Source: Agapetus fuscipes
Lineage: Eukaryota > Arthropoda > Insecta > Trichoptera > Glossosomatidae
Length of the DNA stretch: 64,000 bases
Reading direction: 5' to 3'
NCBI GenBank assembly: GCA_951799405.1
Contig: OX637353.1
Coordinates: 11,842,001 to 11,906,000 of the forward strand
In this document: positions 48,716 through 57,654 of the stretch, piece after piece
Position numbering within the stretch: position 1 is the stretch's first letter
How the letters are laid out: the number at the start of each line of letters is the position of its first letter
The notes under the pieces: generated by a model
The model's input: the letters and a program-made list of their open reading frames with translations, nothing else
Databases searched by the model: none
What the model was told of the DNA's origin: nothing
Translations under genes and position numbers: made by a program

Positions 48716-49187
48716 GCAAAACATTAGGTATGTGTATTTGATATGACTGGTCATGTATTGCAACCCTGCGTGCCTGCGCTTCAAGTAAACTCATTTTTTT
48801 TCCAGTGTCATCTCTGTTTTAGTGAAACAAATAGTACTCTGAGTAAGCAACATTGTAACTTAAATATCATCTAGATTGCGATTATCAAAAATGTATGGGC
48901 ACAACTAAAGAGTGACTTAGTTTTCGTAGATTTTTTCAATTTACGCAATCGAGGTGAGTTAACGCACTATTTAATACTAGGGGCACAGGATGAAGCCTTT
49001 TGTTTTCAAGATCTTGGGGGTTAGACTCCAGGCTTCACATTCGTACAACACAACTGGCCGGACAACGGTCCGAGAATACGACAGATATTAAATTATTTTT
49101 ATAGCTCATTGATCTTTCCAAGCCATTGGCTGGCATTAATTCCCATGATGATTTAGTGGGGAGAGATGGCCACTGCGGTAAGGGTAA
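48716..49187. other. No recognisable gene
   Basis: A stretch at 49000-49060 (TTGGGGGTTAGACTCCAGGC) is GC-richer; nothing recognised. Confidence 0.35.
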
Positions 49188-49960
49188 GAACGGCACAGTG
49201 ACAAAACGACACATGACATAATGACACATGACATAACATAACGATGAGAAAAAACATCAAATCGCAAATTATCTATTATGATATATTGTCATGGCGACGT
49301 ACTTTGATGTGATTTTTTGTCATTGTGATGTTTTGTATTATTTTTCCTTACATCTTTTTCATTCTTGATTAAATTGTTGTTGTGCTATACCTCACCAAAA
49401 AGAGACTAAGCTCTTGTATGTGTTGAAGGGGTGATGTACTGTAATTGTAATATTATGTCATGTGAGGTTTTGTCATGTGGCATTCTGTCATGTGTCGTTC
49501 TGTCATGTGTCGTTTTGTCATGTGTTGTTCTGTCATGTATCGTTCAGTCATGTGTCGTTCTGACATGTGTCGTTCTGTCATGTGTCGTTCTGTAATGCGT
49601 CGTTCTGCCATGTGTTGTTCTGTCATGTGTCGTTCTGACATGTGTCGTTCTGTCATGTGTCGTTCTGTAATGCGTCGTTCTGCCATGTGTTGTTCTGTCA
49701 TGTGTCGTTCTGACATGTGTCGTTCTGTCATGTGTCGTTCTGTAATGCGTCGTTCTGCCATGTGTTGTTCTGTCATGTGTCGTTCTGACATGTGTCGTTC
49801 TGTAATGCGTCGTTCAGTCATGTGTCGTTTTGTCATGTGTCGTTCTGACATGTGTCGTTCTGTAATGCGTCGTTCTGCCATGTGTTGTTTTGTCATGTGC
49901 CTTTCTGATTGGTTTTTATGTCGTTTGTCGTTTTGCCACTGTGTCGTTCTATCATAGAAC
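49188..49960. mobile_element. FB1 fold-back element, copy 3, with 75-bp higher-order repeats
   Basis: Left end GAACGGCACAGTGACAAAAC and right end TTTTGCCACTGTGTCGTTCT are inverted. The right arm (49455-49905) is built of 15-bp units TGTCATGTGTCGTTC with variants TGACATG, TGTAATGCG and TGCCATGTGTTG. Five variants form a 75-bp unit starting at 49561, 49636, 49711 and 49786. The left arm keeps only a few reverse units (49200-49250). Repeat J interrupts it at 49337-49432. The 147- and 160-codon open frames are by-products of a period divisible by three. Confidence 0.7.
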
Positions 49961-50138
49961 CGGCCACTGCACTGGCTTCTAATTTACCAGACCATAAAGC
50001 CAGGACGCGCATATCTGAAAACAAAGGACAGTGGCGCAACCAGTAAATCCATCACAGTGTCAGCGAAACCATTACAGAGCTGTCTGATGTGCTCAATTAA
50101 CTTATTATCATATTATGTGAATACGCCAGAGTAATGTT
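49961..50138. other. Short unique-looking gap
   Basis: Nothing recognised. Confidence 0.4.
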
Positions 50139-50392
50139 TCTTGATTTATAGATTGGTATGAGGCTGACCACCCATCCTGTAAAAAATGGTTCACTTTGCC
50201 AATGTCACCCCTGTTTCAGGGTAGGTCGGCAAGAGTTGCAGGGCTTATGTTCATTTGAGATTGAGGTTTTTATATTATAGGTCCACATGCGGCATGTGTG
50301 AGCGCGAAATTTTGCGTGTCTGCTTGTTGGAATGCATTTAATATGAATATCAAATGATACATATCTTTGCGACTTAGATTTAGATTTCTAGA
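50139..50392 (+). repeat. Module C, full length
   Basis: TTTCTTGATTTATAGATTGG, GGCTGACCACCCATCCTGTA, CAGGGCTTATGTTCATTTGA, CATGCGGCATGTGTGAGCGC and ATCTTTGCGACTTAGATTTA. Confidence 0.85.
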
Positions 50393-50539
50393 ATATTTCA
50401 TGTTCTTTGTTTTCTTCATTGCGTAAACGTTAACGTAACTAAGCTGCACATATAACGCAACCAACATCGATCATCATAAAAGACTTAGATGGCGTACGTA
50501 TGTTTCTTTAAAAAATAACAAACAGTATAATTACCTATT

Positions 50540-51199
50540 ATTAGGTCTTGTCTTGTCTTGTATCCTGCCGCCATTCCTCTAGGGGTGGCCAGTACCTCCA
50601 CATAAGTGCCTCCACTTGACTCTGTCCCTGCATACTTCTTTCATCTCATCTAATTTCATCACTCTTTTCATGCATGCTCTTCTCTTGTTTCCACTCTGTA
50701 AATTCCATTCATTCGCAATCTCACTTATCTGATCAATCCATTCTTTTCTAGGTCTTCCCCTTCCACGCTTACCTATTACATTCCCTTTATACACTCTTTT
50801 TGTCAGTCGGTCTTCATTCATCCTTTCAATATGTCCAAACCATCGCATCACACTTCTTTGAACTTTCACTTTCACGCTTTCTTTTACTCCGCATTCATTC
50901 AGAACCCATTCGTTTCTCACTCTATCTTTCAGTGTTTTTCCTGTCATATTTCTTAAATGAGCCATTTCTACGGTGCATACCTTATTTACTTCTCTTTCAT
51001 TCACCGTCCATGACTCGCTTCCATACATCAGGGTCGGCAACAATATACAATTGTGTACCGCCATTTTCATTTTCTTTGGTATCCTTTTATTCTTCGCTAT
51101 TCTACCAAACGCTCCTATCACGCATCTTCCTTTGCTGGCACGCTTCTCTAATTCCTTCGTCATCTTACCATTCGCCTCAAACCACGAAAATAAAGACAT
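50540..51199 (-). mobile_element. LINE-2w copy, 5'-truncated, with CAAGA tail
   Basis: The minus-strand ORF (51199-50579) is followed by a very short 3' region GAGGAATGGCGGCAGGATAC and a tail of AAGAC repeats (50545-50556 on plus reads GTCTTGTCTTGT). Unlike LINE-1w there is no module C at the 3' end. Similar tails occur at 48230-48268. Confidence 0.8.
50579..51199 (-). CDS. RTE-like reverse transcriptase C-terminal fragment (LINE-2w, about 200 aa)
   Basis: Only the region after the catalytic core is present. Blocks: GKMTKELEKRASKGRCVIGA, then ILLPTLMYGSESWTVNEREV, MTGKTLKDRVRNEWVLNECG, VMRWFGHIERMNEDRLTKRV, GKRGRGRPRKEWIDQISEIA, NEWNLQSGNKRRACMKRVMK and WRHLCGGTGHP at the end. It aligns along its whole length with residues ~152-347 of the LINE-1w ORF but differs at many positions, so it is a sister family. 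The YADD box and everything upstream are missing. The frame is uninterrupted, so decay is limited. Confidence 0.85.
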   Translation of the reverse strand: MSLFSWFEANGKMTKELEKRASKGRCVIGAFGRIAKNKRIPKKMKMAVHNCILLPTLMYGSESWTVNEREVNKVCTVEMAHLRNMTGKTLKDRVRNEWVLNECGVKESVKVKVQRSVMRWFGHIERMNEDRLTKRVYKGNVIGKRGRGRPRKEWIDQISEIANEWNLQSGNKRRACMKRVMKLDEMKEVCRDRVKWRHLCGGTGHP

Positions 51200-51225
51200 A
51201 ATATTATGTTAAAGTCAATTCATCC

Positions 51226-51252
51226 TTGACTTAAAGGTTGGTATAACGATGC
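51226..51252 (+). repeat. Module C 5' scrap
   Basis: TCCTTGACTTAAAGGTTGGT then unrelated sequence. Confidence 0.5.
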
Positions 51253-51309
51253 ACTCTTCGTTCTGCACAGAGTGACGCCGTAAACAGGCTTCAACTGCCT
51301 CTTTGACGG

Positions 51310-51545
51310 AACAGAACCGGTTTCGGAGTCAGGGCTCTTAGTTCGGCTGGTCCATCCTGCTGGAATAGTCTACCTTTGGAGTTGAGAACAGAGACCATTG
51401 TTGGCAGTTTCAGGAAGTTGCTTAAGACACATTTGTTTAACAGAAAACACATAAAACACATAAAAGCGCCCTTGGGGTGGCTAGTGCCACTAAATGGCGC
51501 TGTATACAAATTGTCCAATTATTATTATTAATATTATTATAAAGC
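51310..51545 (+). pseudogene. L2/CR1-like LINE C-terminus and tail, relic
   Basis: A plus-strand frame from about 51324 reads FGVRALSSAGPSCWNSLPLE then LRTETIVGSFRKLLKTHLFN. This matches FGDRAFRVAGPVEWNRLPPG and GAFRGALKTHLFRK of the LINE at 54.2-54.9 kb. WN(S/R)LP and F(R/K)xxLKTHLF are well-known end motifs of L2/CR1-type LINEs. It ends with an ATTATTATT tail at 51519-51540. Confidence 0.75.
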
Positions 51546-51551
51546 TATAAT

Positions 51552-51735
51552 AAATGTTTGAATTTGTCAATGTCCACCCCTGTTCAGGGAAGGTTGGCAA
51601 AAATTGAAGGGTGTATGTTCATTTGCGGCTTGAATTTTAATTGTTCGAGTACATATGCGGCATTTGAAAGCGCGAACTTACAATGAAGTTTGTTTGCGGG
51701 CATGCATTTAATATGAATTTAAAATGTGAATATTA
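51552..51735 (+). repeat. Module C, 5'-truncated
   Basis: TTTGTCAATGTCCACCCCTG, AGTACATATGCGGCATTTG and GCGGGCATGCATTTAATATG, ending in an ATT repeat instead of TTAGA. Confidence 0.65.
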
Positions 51736-51754
51736 TTATTATTATTATTACAAT

Positions 51755-51855
51755 ATCTTCGTCTTCTTCTTCTTCCTGAGCTTTTCTCAGTCCACTCCTG
51801 AACGTAAGCCTCCTCCAATCCTCTCCATTGCTGTCTATAGGCTGCTGTCTTCATT
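51755..51855 (-). pseudogene. LINE C-terminal fragment
   Basis: On minus: KTAAYRQQW, then after a frame change EAYVQEWTEKSSGRRRR. It resembles LEEAFVQKW at 31.6 kb and EAYVQQW at 33.95 kb, and ends in a GAAGAAGAAGA tail. Confidence 0.6.
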
Positions 51856-52209
51856 ATTATATTAATAATTTTATTATATCTGTTTGAAGAGGATTACTAT
51901 TGAAATCACAAAAAGAAAAAAATAAATATAAAATGAAGGCTAGATTTAAATTTTACTAGTAAACATTTTCAACGGTAACTATTCGATAGAGCTGTTTTTA
52001 GTAAACAGTAAATTGGCTGTTTTTTAAGCTATCGGCCAACATTGGCCCGAACTAATCGTTAAGCCGGTTGACAGTCAACACGCGAAAAATAAAAGCGATC
52101 AGCATTGACGAGCCCACTTCCTGCTACCTCCTCCCTACTGTGGGCCGGTCTACCTCCTCCTTTTCCATGTACGCTGTTCATCCGTGGCAGTGCTTGCCAA
52201 ACTGTGTGC
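51856..52209. other. No recognisable gene
   Basis: AT-rich then mixed composition at 52080-52200; nothing recognised. Confidence 0.35.
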
Positions 52210-52254
52210 CGATAGTAACTGTTATGATTTCACCAGGTTCAATTTAAAAAAAAA

Positions 52255-52738
52255 AGCTACACAAATAGTGTAACTTCTTGCCTGCGTTGTCTCCGAAGGG
52301 ATCGCATGTGGCAATTGATTCAGGACCTATTTATTTGTACAGGTAACGGGGCCGGCCTTACACCAACGACTTCAGTTGAAGCGGGGGTTTCCCAGCTTCC
52401 GGGGGGGCTGGTTCTCATTTATTGTGAAGGCTGAATAAACCTTGCCATCGAACTCTTGCTCTCGGCATGGAATGCAAGCATTCTACCGATTGAGCTATCG
52501 ACTTTTTTACGATCGTCGACGCTACAAAGCGCCAACTCACAAGCAAGACCCAGTTGCTGTAAAGCTGGATGGACCTTTGGTGACAGGTCATTGGTAAAGG
52601 TTTTATGAATTTTTCAACACAGCGATGAGCAAATTTGAAAATAGAAATGGTATTTTTTTGGGCTCCGCCGGGAATCGAACACACAACCTTCCCATTCAGA
52701 GTTCAAAGTGTTTCCACTGGACTAGGAACCGGTTGATG
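52255..52738 (-). mobile_element. SINE-B/SINE-A dimer, complete
   Basis: On plus: SINE-A short form from AGCTACACAAATAGTGTAAC to GAGCTATCGAC (52503), then SINE-B GATCGTCGACGCTACAAAGC to TAGGAACCGGTTG (52737). An A run (52244-52252) borders the SINE-A end. In sense (minus) the order is tRNA head B, body B, tRNA head A, body A. Confidence 0.85.
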
Positions 52739-52857
52739 TGGATATTTATTTCAGATACGGTTCACATTCAGAGTTAACTATTTACCCACACAATCCAACG
52801 GTCGCTTGACTACTCTGGCTGCAGAGAGATCTGGCCGTTATTTATAGTAACGCAACT

Positions 52858-53362
52858 AACGCAACTAAGCTACACATATAGATGATATAGTGTAACTTCT
52901 TGCCTGCGTTATCCCCGAAGGGGTCGCATGTGGCGCTTCGGGACCTATTTATTTTTACAGGTAAGGGGGCCGGCCTCACACCATCCACTTTCAGTTGAAG
53001 TGGGGGTTTCCCAGCTCCCGGGGGGGCTGGTTCTCATTTCTTGTGAAGGCTGAGTAAACCTTTGAGATCGAACCCTTGCTCTCGGCATGGAATGCAAGCA
53101 TTCTACCAATTGAGCTATCGACCATTTTACGAGCTTGGTCGTCGTCGCTACAAAGCGCCAATTCTCAAGCAAGACCCAGTTGCTGTTGGGCTGGATGGAC
53201 CTTTGGTGACCGGTCATTGGTAAAGGTTTTATGAATTTTTCAACCAGGCGAAGAGCAAATTTGAAAATATAAATGGTATATTTTTTGTGCTCCGCCGGGA
53301 ATCGAACCCACAACCTTCCCATTCAGAGTCCGCAGTGTTACCACTGAGCTACGGACCGGTCA
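52858..53362 (-). mobile_element. SINE-B/SINE-A dimer, complete, second copy
   Basis: On plus: GCAACTAAGCTACACATATA to CAATTGAGCTATCGACCATT (53126), then CGAGCTTGGTCGTCGTCGCT to GAGCTACGGACCGGTCAG (53362). The B head here keeps the GCTCAGTGGTAAC A box and GGTTCGATTCCCGGCG B box on minus. ACTAACGCAACTAAG shows a doubled GTAACGCAACTAACGC at the left junction. Confidence 0.9.
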
Positions 53363-53534
53363 GTAAGACTACGGGTAATTCTCGAATCATCGAGCATTGG
53401 TACATGCAAGGTTTTACTAGACGACCCATCTTGAGCAATACAAATACAATAAGTATATAGCATCTAGAGACTTCACACACTTTAACACAGACAAGTAAAA
53501 ACACAAAATTACGTATTCATAACAATAAAATCTA

Positions 53535-53850
53535 ATTCAGCCAATAGCTCAGTTCGTAGAGTGCATTCATGCCGAGAGTTTGGGTTCTAATCTCACCGAG
53601 GCGAGAGTGTCAGAAATGATTTTCTGTTTAGGTGTTTATTTTAAAAACCAAAATTAAATATGGGTAGGGTTTACTCAGTCTTATCAAGAAAAGAGTCAGA
53701 GCTGGGAAACACCCACTTCAACTGAAGTAGTTGTCGTAAGGCCGACCCCTTTACGTGTGAAAATAAATAGTTTCCACTGGCCACATACTACCCTTTTAAG
53801 GAAAACAAGACAAACAGTAACGTTATATATGTAGTTTAGAAGCGTTTTAT
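53535..53850 (+). repeat. SINE-A, long form
   Basis: AGCCAATAGCTCAGTTCGTA, GTTTGGGTTCTAATCTCACC, GTGTCAGAAATGATTTTCTG, CACCCACTTCAACTGAAGTA, GACCCCTTTACGTGTG and ATATATGTAGTTTAGAAGCG. Confidence 0.85.
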
Positions 53851-53924
53851 GTGATTGATTTTAAAACTTTATCATCATTCCACTAGGATTAGCCAAAGCC
53901 TCTGCAGAGCTGCCTCTATAATCT

Positions 53925-54168
53925 GTAATCTTTAATGTAAGTTGCAAGGATATATTCAATTAAAGCTCTCAGATGTATGCCCACAAACCAACACGTGTAG
54001 TTCGTGCTTACAAATGCTGAATGTGTACTTACAAATAAAATCCAAACCTCAAATGAAAATAAGCCCTACAACTTTTGCCGACCTTCCCTGACACAAGGGT
54101 GACTTTGCAAAATGAACCATTTTTACAGTATGGGTGGGCAGCCTCATACCAACCTTTAAGTCAAGGAA
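53925..54168 (-). repeat. Module C, full length (AGCTCTCAGATG subtype)
   Basis: TAAGTTGCAAGGATATATTC, TTAAAGCTCTCAGATGTATG, AACACGTGTAGTTCGTGCTT, GCAGCCTCATACCAACCTTT and AAGTCAAGGAA. Confidence 0.85.
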
Positions 54169-54189
54169 TACGAATTTCCTCCATTTCTT

Positions 54190-54918
54190 CTTGATACTCT
54201 GGGCAGCCACATCGAGGCGTGACCACCTTCTGGTGAATAGAGTACCACTCTCCATAGGAGGTAAGCTAATCCAGCCTTCTGATTCGGTAAGACTTCTAGG
54301 AGTCTTACTGGATCATAACCTGACACTGGATAGGCAAATAGATGCCACAATAGCTTCTTCTTTTTTTTCGCTTCGCCAAATAAAGGCAATAAGAAAATGT
54401 CTGCCGTCAGATGCGGTTAAGACCCTGGTGAGTGCGTTTGTGATGTCTCGGATTGACTATTGCTCGATGCTTTATAGTGGTCAGCCGAAGAAACAGTTTA
54501 ATCGCTTTCAATCTGTGTTGAATTCGGCAGCAAGACTCATATTCGGGATTCCCAAATTCGCTCACATCACCCCGCTGTTAAAAAAACTTCATTGGCTTCG
54601 TTTTCCCGGAGAGGGTGGTCTTCCGTGTTTGTTTAATGGTATTTAAAGCCATCAATGGCTTGGCCCCACCTTATCTGGCTGATATGATTTCACCTGTTGA
54701 AATGGGTGTTAGGAGGCAGACACTCAGATCTGCGGGTGATGGAGTAGTCAATTTGGTTCAGCCGCGCCGTCAGATTCGTACAAACTTCGGAGACCGCGCT
54801 TTCCGTGTTGCGGGGCCGGTGGAGTGGAACAGACTGCCACCCGGAGTGAAGAACTCCAAATCTGTGGGTGCATTTCGAGGAGCACTCAAGACACACTTGT
54901 TTAGAAAGTCTTATCCAT
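54190..54918 (+). pseudogene. L2/CR1-like reverse transcriptase C-terminal half, one frameshift
   Basis: Frame one reads KLIQPSDSVRLLGVLLDHNL, TLDRQIDATIASSFFSLRQI, MSRIDYCSMLYSGQPKKQFN and SVLNSAARLIFG. A shift near 54610-54640 leads to VFKAINGLAPPYLADMISPV, FGDRAFRVAGPVEWNRLPPG and GAFRGALKTHLFRKSYP, then stop. VRLLGVxLD, RIDYCNxLxxGxP, LNxAARL(I/V) and APxYL are typical of the thumb and C-terminal domain of L2/CR1 clades. The palm with YADD is missing. The frameshift makes this copy inactive, but sequence is well kept. Confidence 0.9.
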
Positions 54919-55018
54919 GATCGGAGAGGGCCCTTGAGGTGTGACACACACAAAAACGGCGCTCTCTTATCATGTGTAATTTAAAATAAATCAGCCTGTT
55001 ATTATTATTATTATTATT
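54190..55018 (+). mobile_element. L2/CR1-like LINE, 5'-truncated, with TTA-repeat tail
   Basis: Coding part 54190-54918, then a 3' tail AGAGGGCCCTTGAGGTGTGA, CACACAAAAACGGCGCTCTC, AAATAAATCAGCCTG and TTATTATTATTATTATTA to 55018. This tail is the one carried by several SINE-B copies (30.4, 38.2, 36.0, 42.3, 8.45 kb), making it the likely supplier of their retrotransposition machinery. Confidence 0.85.
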
Positions 55019-55024
55019 ATAGAT

Positions 55025-55190
55025 AATTTCTCATGAGCAATATTTGCATGTGTACTGGACTAATGTGTCTTATGAATGCTAGAAATTTATTTTGAAAACA
55101 TTTTTAAAATATCTCTCACATTATCATGTTTTATGTTCTTTTCTTAGTTCAGATTCTACCAAATGCGGTTTTAAAGACAATTTCATTTCA
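55025..55190. mobile_element. MITE F, copy 3, ends lost
   Basis: CATGAGCAATATTTGCATGT, GTACTGGACTAATGTGTCTT and ATCTCTCACATTATCATG match copies 1 and 2; terminal inverted repeats are missing. Confidence 0.65.
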
Positions 55191-55218
55191 AGTACATCTT
55201 TGATTCAAATGGTATAAT

Positions 55219-55428
55219 TTTTTTTTTTTTTTTAAATAGATTTGTGGAAAGGAATGCAATCCACCAACCTATTTTACCTGGCCAGTTGTCTTCATGCGAA
55301 AGCAGAAGCTTGTGTGCATGCAACGGCATCTGTTGAACCAGGGTCGAAGTTATCGTCGAAGTTATCGAACCAGCGTTATCCGGTTCCAAATAACCTGTCT
55401 TGATCCCCGCGGCTATAACACCGACAAA
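55219..55428 (-). repeat. SINE-E with internal deletion
   Basis: T run, ATAGATTTGTGGAAAGGAAT, CTATTTTACCTGGCCAG, then GAACCAGGGTCGAAGTTATC and CGCGGCTATAACACCGAC. The A/T-rich middle is replaced by a short unrelated piece. Confidence 0.75.
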
Positions 55429-56279
55429 CATACAAATACAAATACAAAAACAAATAAATCAAACAATCACTGAAAGGACGAAACATTAAAAAATAAAACT
55501 TGGGATTGTGGTGCCTCTAATACAAAAGTTTAGCAGACACTGATACTCGGATCAGCGGTAGAATAGTCGCTCGGAATAACAGATGCATGCCATTTGTTCT
55601 GGTTGGCAATGCACTGACATGAGCTCACCCTGGAGGCAAATCCCCTCCATTGACATGCCTGATCTATTCATAGAGGTCTTTCTGAATAAGCAAAGCTAAT
55701 CTACTTATTACTGATACTGTATTGACTTATACCTCACAACACAATGACCATACTGGCTTTTTAGTTTTGTGACGAAAGGATTTAATTAGTATGTGGGGAG
55801 AATAAAGAGCATAGGAATGTTTGAATATGGAATAGAATTTGAATATGAAAACAGAAGATGATCGACCTTCAAGAAAAAGGGATTGCTTCTGTAGCTTCAG
55901 AGCCACAAGAATGTGAATTCTGTTATTTATTATGTGCTGTGTTTTATTATTGATTGTGATGGTGAAATAAAGTTAAACATTTAAAGGGCCTTATTCATTA
56001 GATTGGTTGAACCAAAACCCAGAGTTAAACCAGCTTATTAGTATGAGAAAACCGAGTATATACTGGTTTAAAAATTAAAACATTTTTATGAATGAGGTGG
56101 ACAATGTGGTTGATTGTCTATTTTCAAAAGTGTTATTGTTCCCGCCGATGAAACAATAAATTTTACGACGACTTCAAAACAAACACCTCGTTGAAGAAAT
56201 GAACTTCATCGTATGATCATCATAATTGTCCTTAACAAAGTGTACAAATTATCACAGTTTGTAACAAAAGGATTTATTA
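55429..56279. other. No recognisable gene
   Basis: Mixed composition; no frame with a recognisable domain. At 55850-55930 a run suggests an old coding-like patch but no family is seen. Confidence 0.35.
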
Positions 56280-56289
56280 ATAGGGATGT

Positions 56290-56935
56290 AGGAATTACTC
56301 CTCATCAAAACCTATGTATGGAGTATCTTGATGTACGGCTGCGAGACGTGGTGCCTATCCAAAAGAGATAAACGGAGACTAGAGGCTTTTGAGATGTGGT
56401 CATAAAGAAGACTACCTACTAGAAATTTCCTGGAGAGACCACACTACACATGAGGAGGTTCTCCAAAGAATCAAAAGAGGAAGGCATCTGCTCAGAACCT
56501 TGTCCGAAAGGCGTGCAAGATGGATCGGCCATGTGATACGACAATAAGGTCTCTTGCATTCCATAATGGAGGGTAAATGAAAAATAAATAGGTTCAACTC
56601 GCCACATGCGACCCCTTCGGGGATAACGCGGCAAGAAGTTACACTATTCGTGTAGCTTAGTTGCGTTGCGTTGTGAGGAGATGACCAAGGGGACCAGTTC
56701 TAGGGGACGTCCACGCCAAGAATACCTGGAGGACCTGTTGGAGGACGTGCGCTGCTCATCATATGCAGACCTTAAAATGGCCGCACAAGACAGAGAAGAG
56801 TGAAAGAAATTGCTGCAAGCCAATCCCAGAATTGAAACAAGAGGAAAGGGAAAATAAGGAATATGGGAAAATTTTGAATATTGACGTGAAAAAAAAGGGG
56901 TGGAGATCGGTTCGCCCGGCTTCAAGAGCGGAGGA
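56290..56935 (+). pseudogene. LINE reverse transcriptase C-terminus, split by a SINE-A fragment
   Basis: Plus frames read LLIKTYVWSILMYGCETWCL, SKRDKRRLEAFEMW, then LLEISWRDHTTHEEVLQRIK, RGRHLLRTLSERRARWIGHV and IRQ. After the insert come GRPRQEYLEDLLEDVR, SSYADLKMAAQDREEW and LLQANP. The order (MYGCETW, LEAFEMW, ISW, RW(I)GH, GRPR, DREEW) is standard for C-termini of a non-LTR clade distinct from LINE-1w/2w. Stops and the insertion inactivate it. Confidence 0.75.
56580..56668 (+). repeat. SINE-A 3' fragment inserted in the LINE
   Basis: AAAAATAAATAGGTTCAACT, CGCCACATGCGACCCCTTCG, GGGATAACGCGGCAAGAAGT and GTGTAGCTTAGTTGCG match the last ~90 bases of SINE-A closely. Confidence 0.85.
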
Positions 56936-56969
56936 CGAGTGGCTGGCTGAAAACCACCGGATTGTGTGA

Positions 56970-57302
56970 ATTGTGTTTTTATATTGTTGTTGCAAGATTA
57001 TAGGGCACTTGATTAGACAAAGCCCCTTTCTTAACAACATCTTCAAAGGCAAAATCTTAGGAAGACGAACAAAAGGTCGCCCAAGAACTTCATACTTTAA
57101 GGATGTGAAGCGGCTCATGGATGTCTCCTCCTATTTGCATCAAGAGGATGGCAATAGACAGAAAAAATGTCTGACACATTGTGTACAATGTGATTTTAAA
57201 GAAAATTTGATTGAAAAGTCATCTCTGAATCAAATAGAAGATATGCTCAAAAAGCACTGGGGGTACGAAGTATCATTTCATAATAATTTTTCGTCAGTTT
57301 AG
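56970..57302 (+). pseudogene. LINE C-terminal fragment (109-codon open frame)
   Basis: Encodes CKIIGHLIRQSPFLNNIFKG, KILGRRTKGRPRTSYFKDVK, RLMDVSSYLHQEDGNRQKKC and VQCDF. The GH(L)IR..., G(R/K)RTKGRPRTSYFKD and D..... blocks fit a non-LTR C-terminus of another copy or clade. It follows the previous relic directly and may be a second insertion into it. The open frame is probably what remains of the ORF end, not a host gene. Confidence 0.65.
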
Positions 57303-57640
57303 GAAAGAAAGAAGAAGAGAAGAGAGAAATATTTTAATCACGCTAACCATCAAAGTTCCCACTTGAGGTGGTCCACAATCATTTCAAGTTTGCGGCAATT
57401 GAATTAGGGATATTACACTTGTAATTTGTGTCAGAAAAGTTTGCAGCGGCGAGCACGGCTTAGAGGCAGGCCGGATTGCCGTCCCTCCCTTAAAGTTTCA
57501 TGTCCCCGGCTCAGGTACTGCTTAAGCTGCACTCGCTAATTACTGTGAGCATGTCTCACATAGACTCGCTATGTAGACTGTGGAGAAACGTGCTGAGACA
57601 CGCGTTTCTACGAGGAAACTTTTCAATTGATTCTGCATTT
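57303..57640. other. No recognisable gene
   Basis: Mixed composition; no repeat or domain recognised. Confidence 0.4.
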
Positions 57641-57654
57641 TGGATAATAAAGTT

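Larger units (their letters stand above)
52212..53531 (-). mobile_element. Solo LTR-like element split by two SINE-B/A dimers
   Basis: Outer ends TGTTATGATTTCACC (52213) and GTATTCATAACA (53530) are inverted, as in 43663-43999. The LTR survives as three pieces: 52212-52250, 52739-52857 and 53363-53531. The middle piece on minus carries a TATA-like ACTATAAATAACGGCC and AACCGTATCTGAAATAAATA. The third carries GATGATTCGAGAATTAC. Rejoined in order they align with 43663-43999, so both SINE insertions came later. Confidence 0.65.

Noticed and set aside
49475..49905. CRISPR array
   Set aside because: Repeats are contiguous 15-mers with no unique spacers, in a eukaryotic repeat element.
49453..49957. 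Cys/Met-rich protein genes on both strands
   Set aside because: A 15-bp tandem repeat keeps both strands open; sequence is part of the FB1 fold-back arm.
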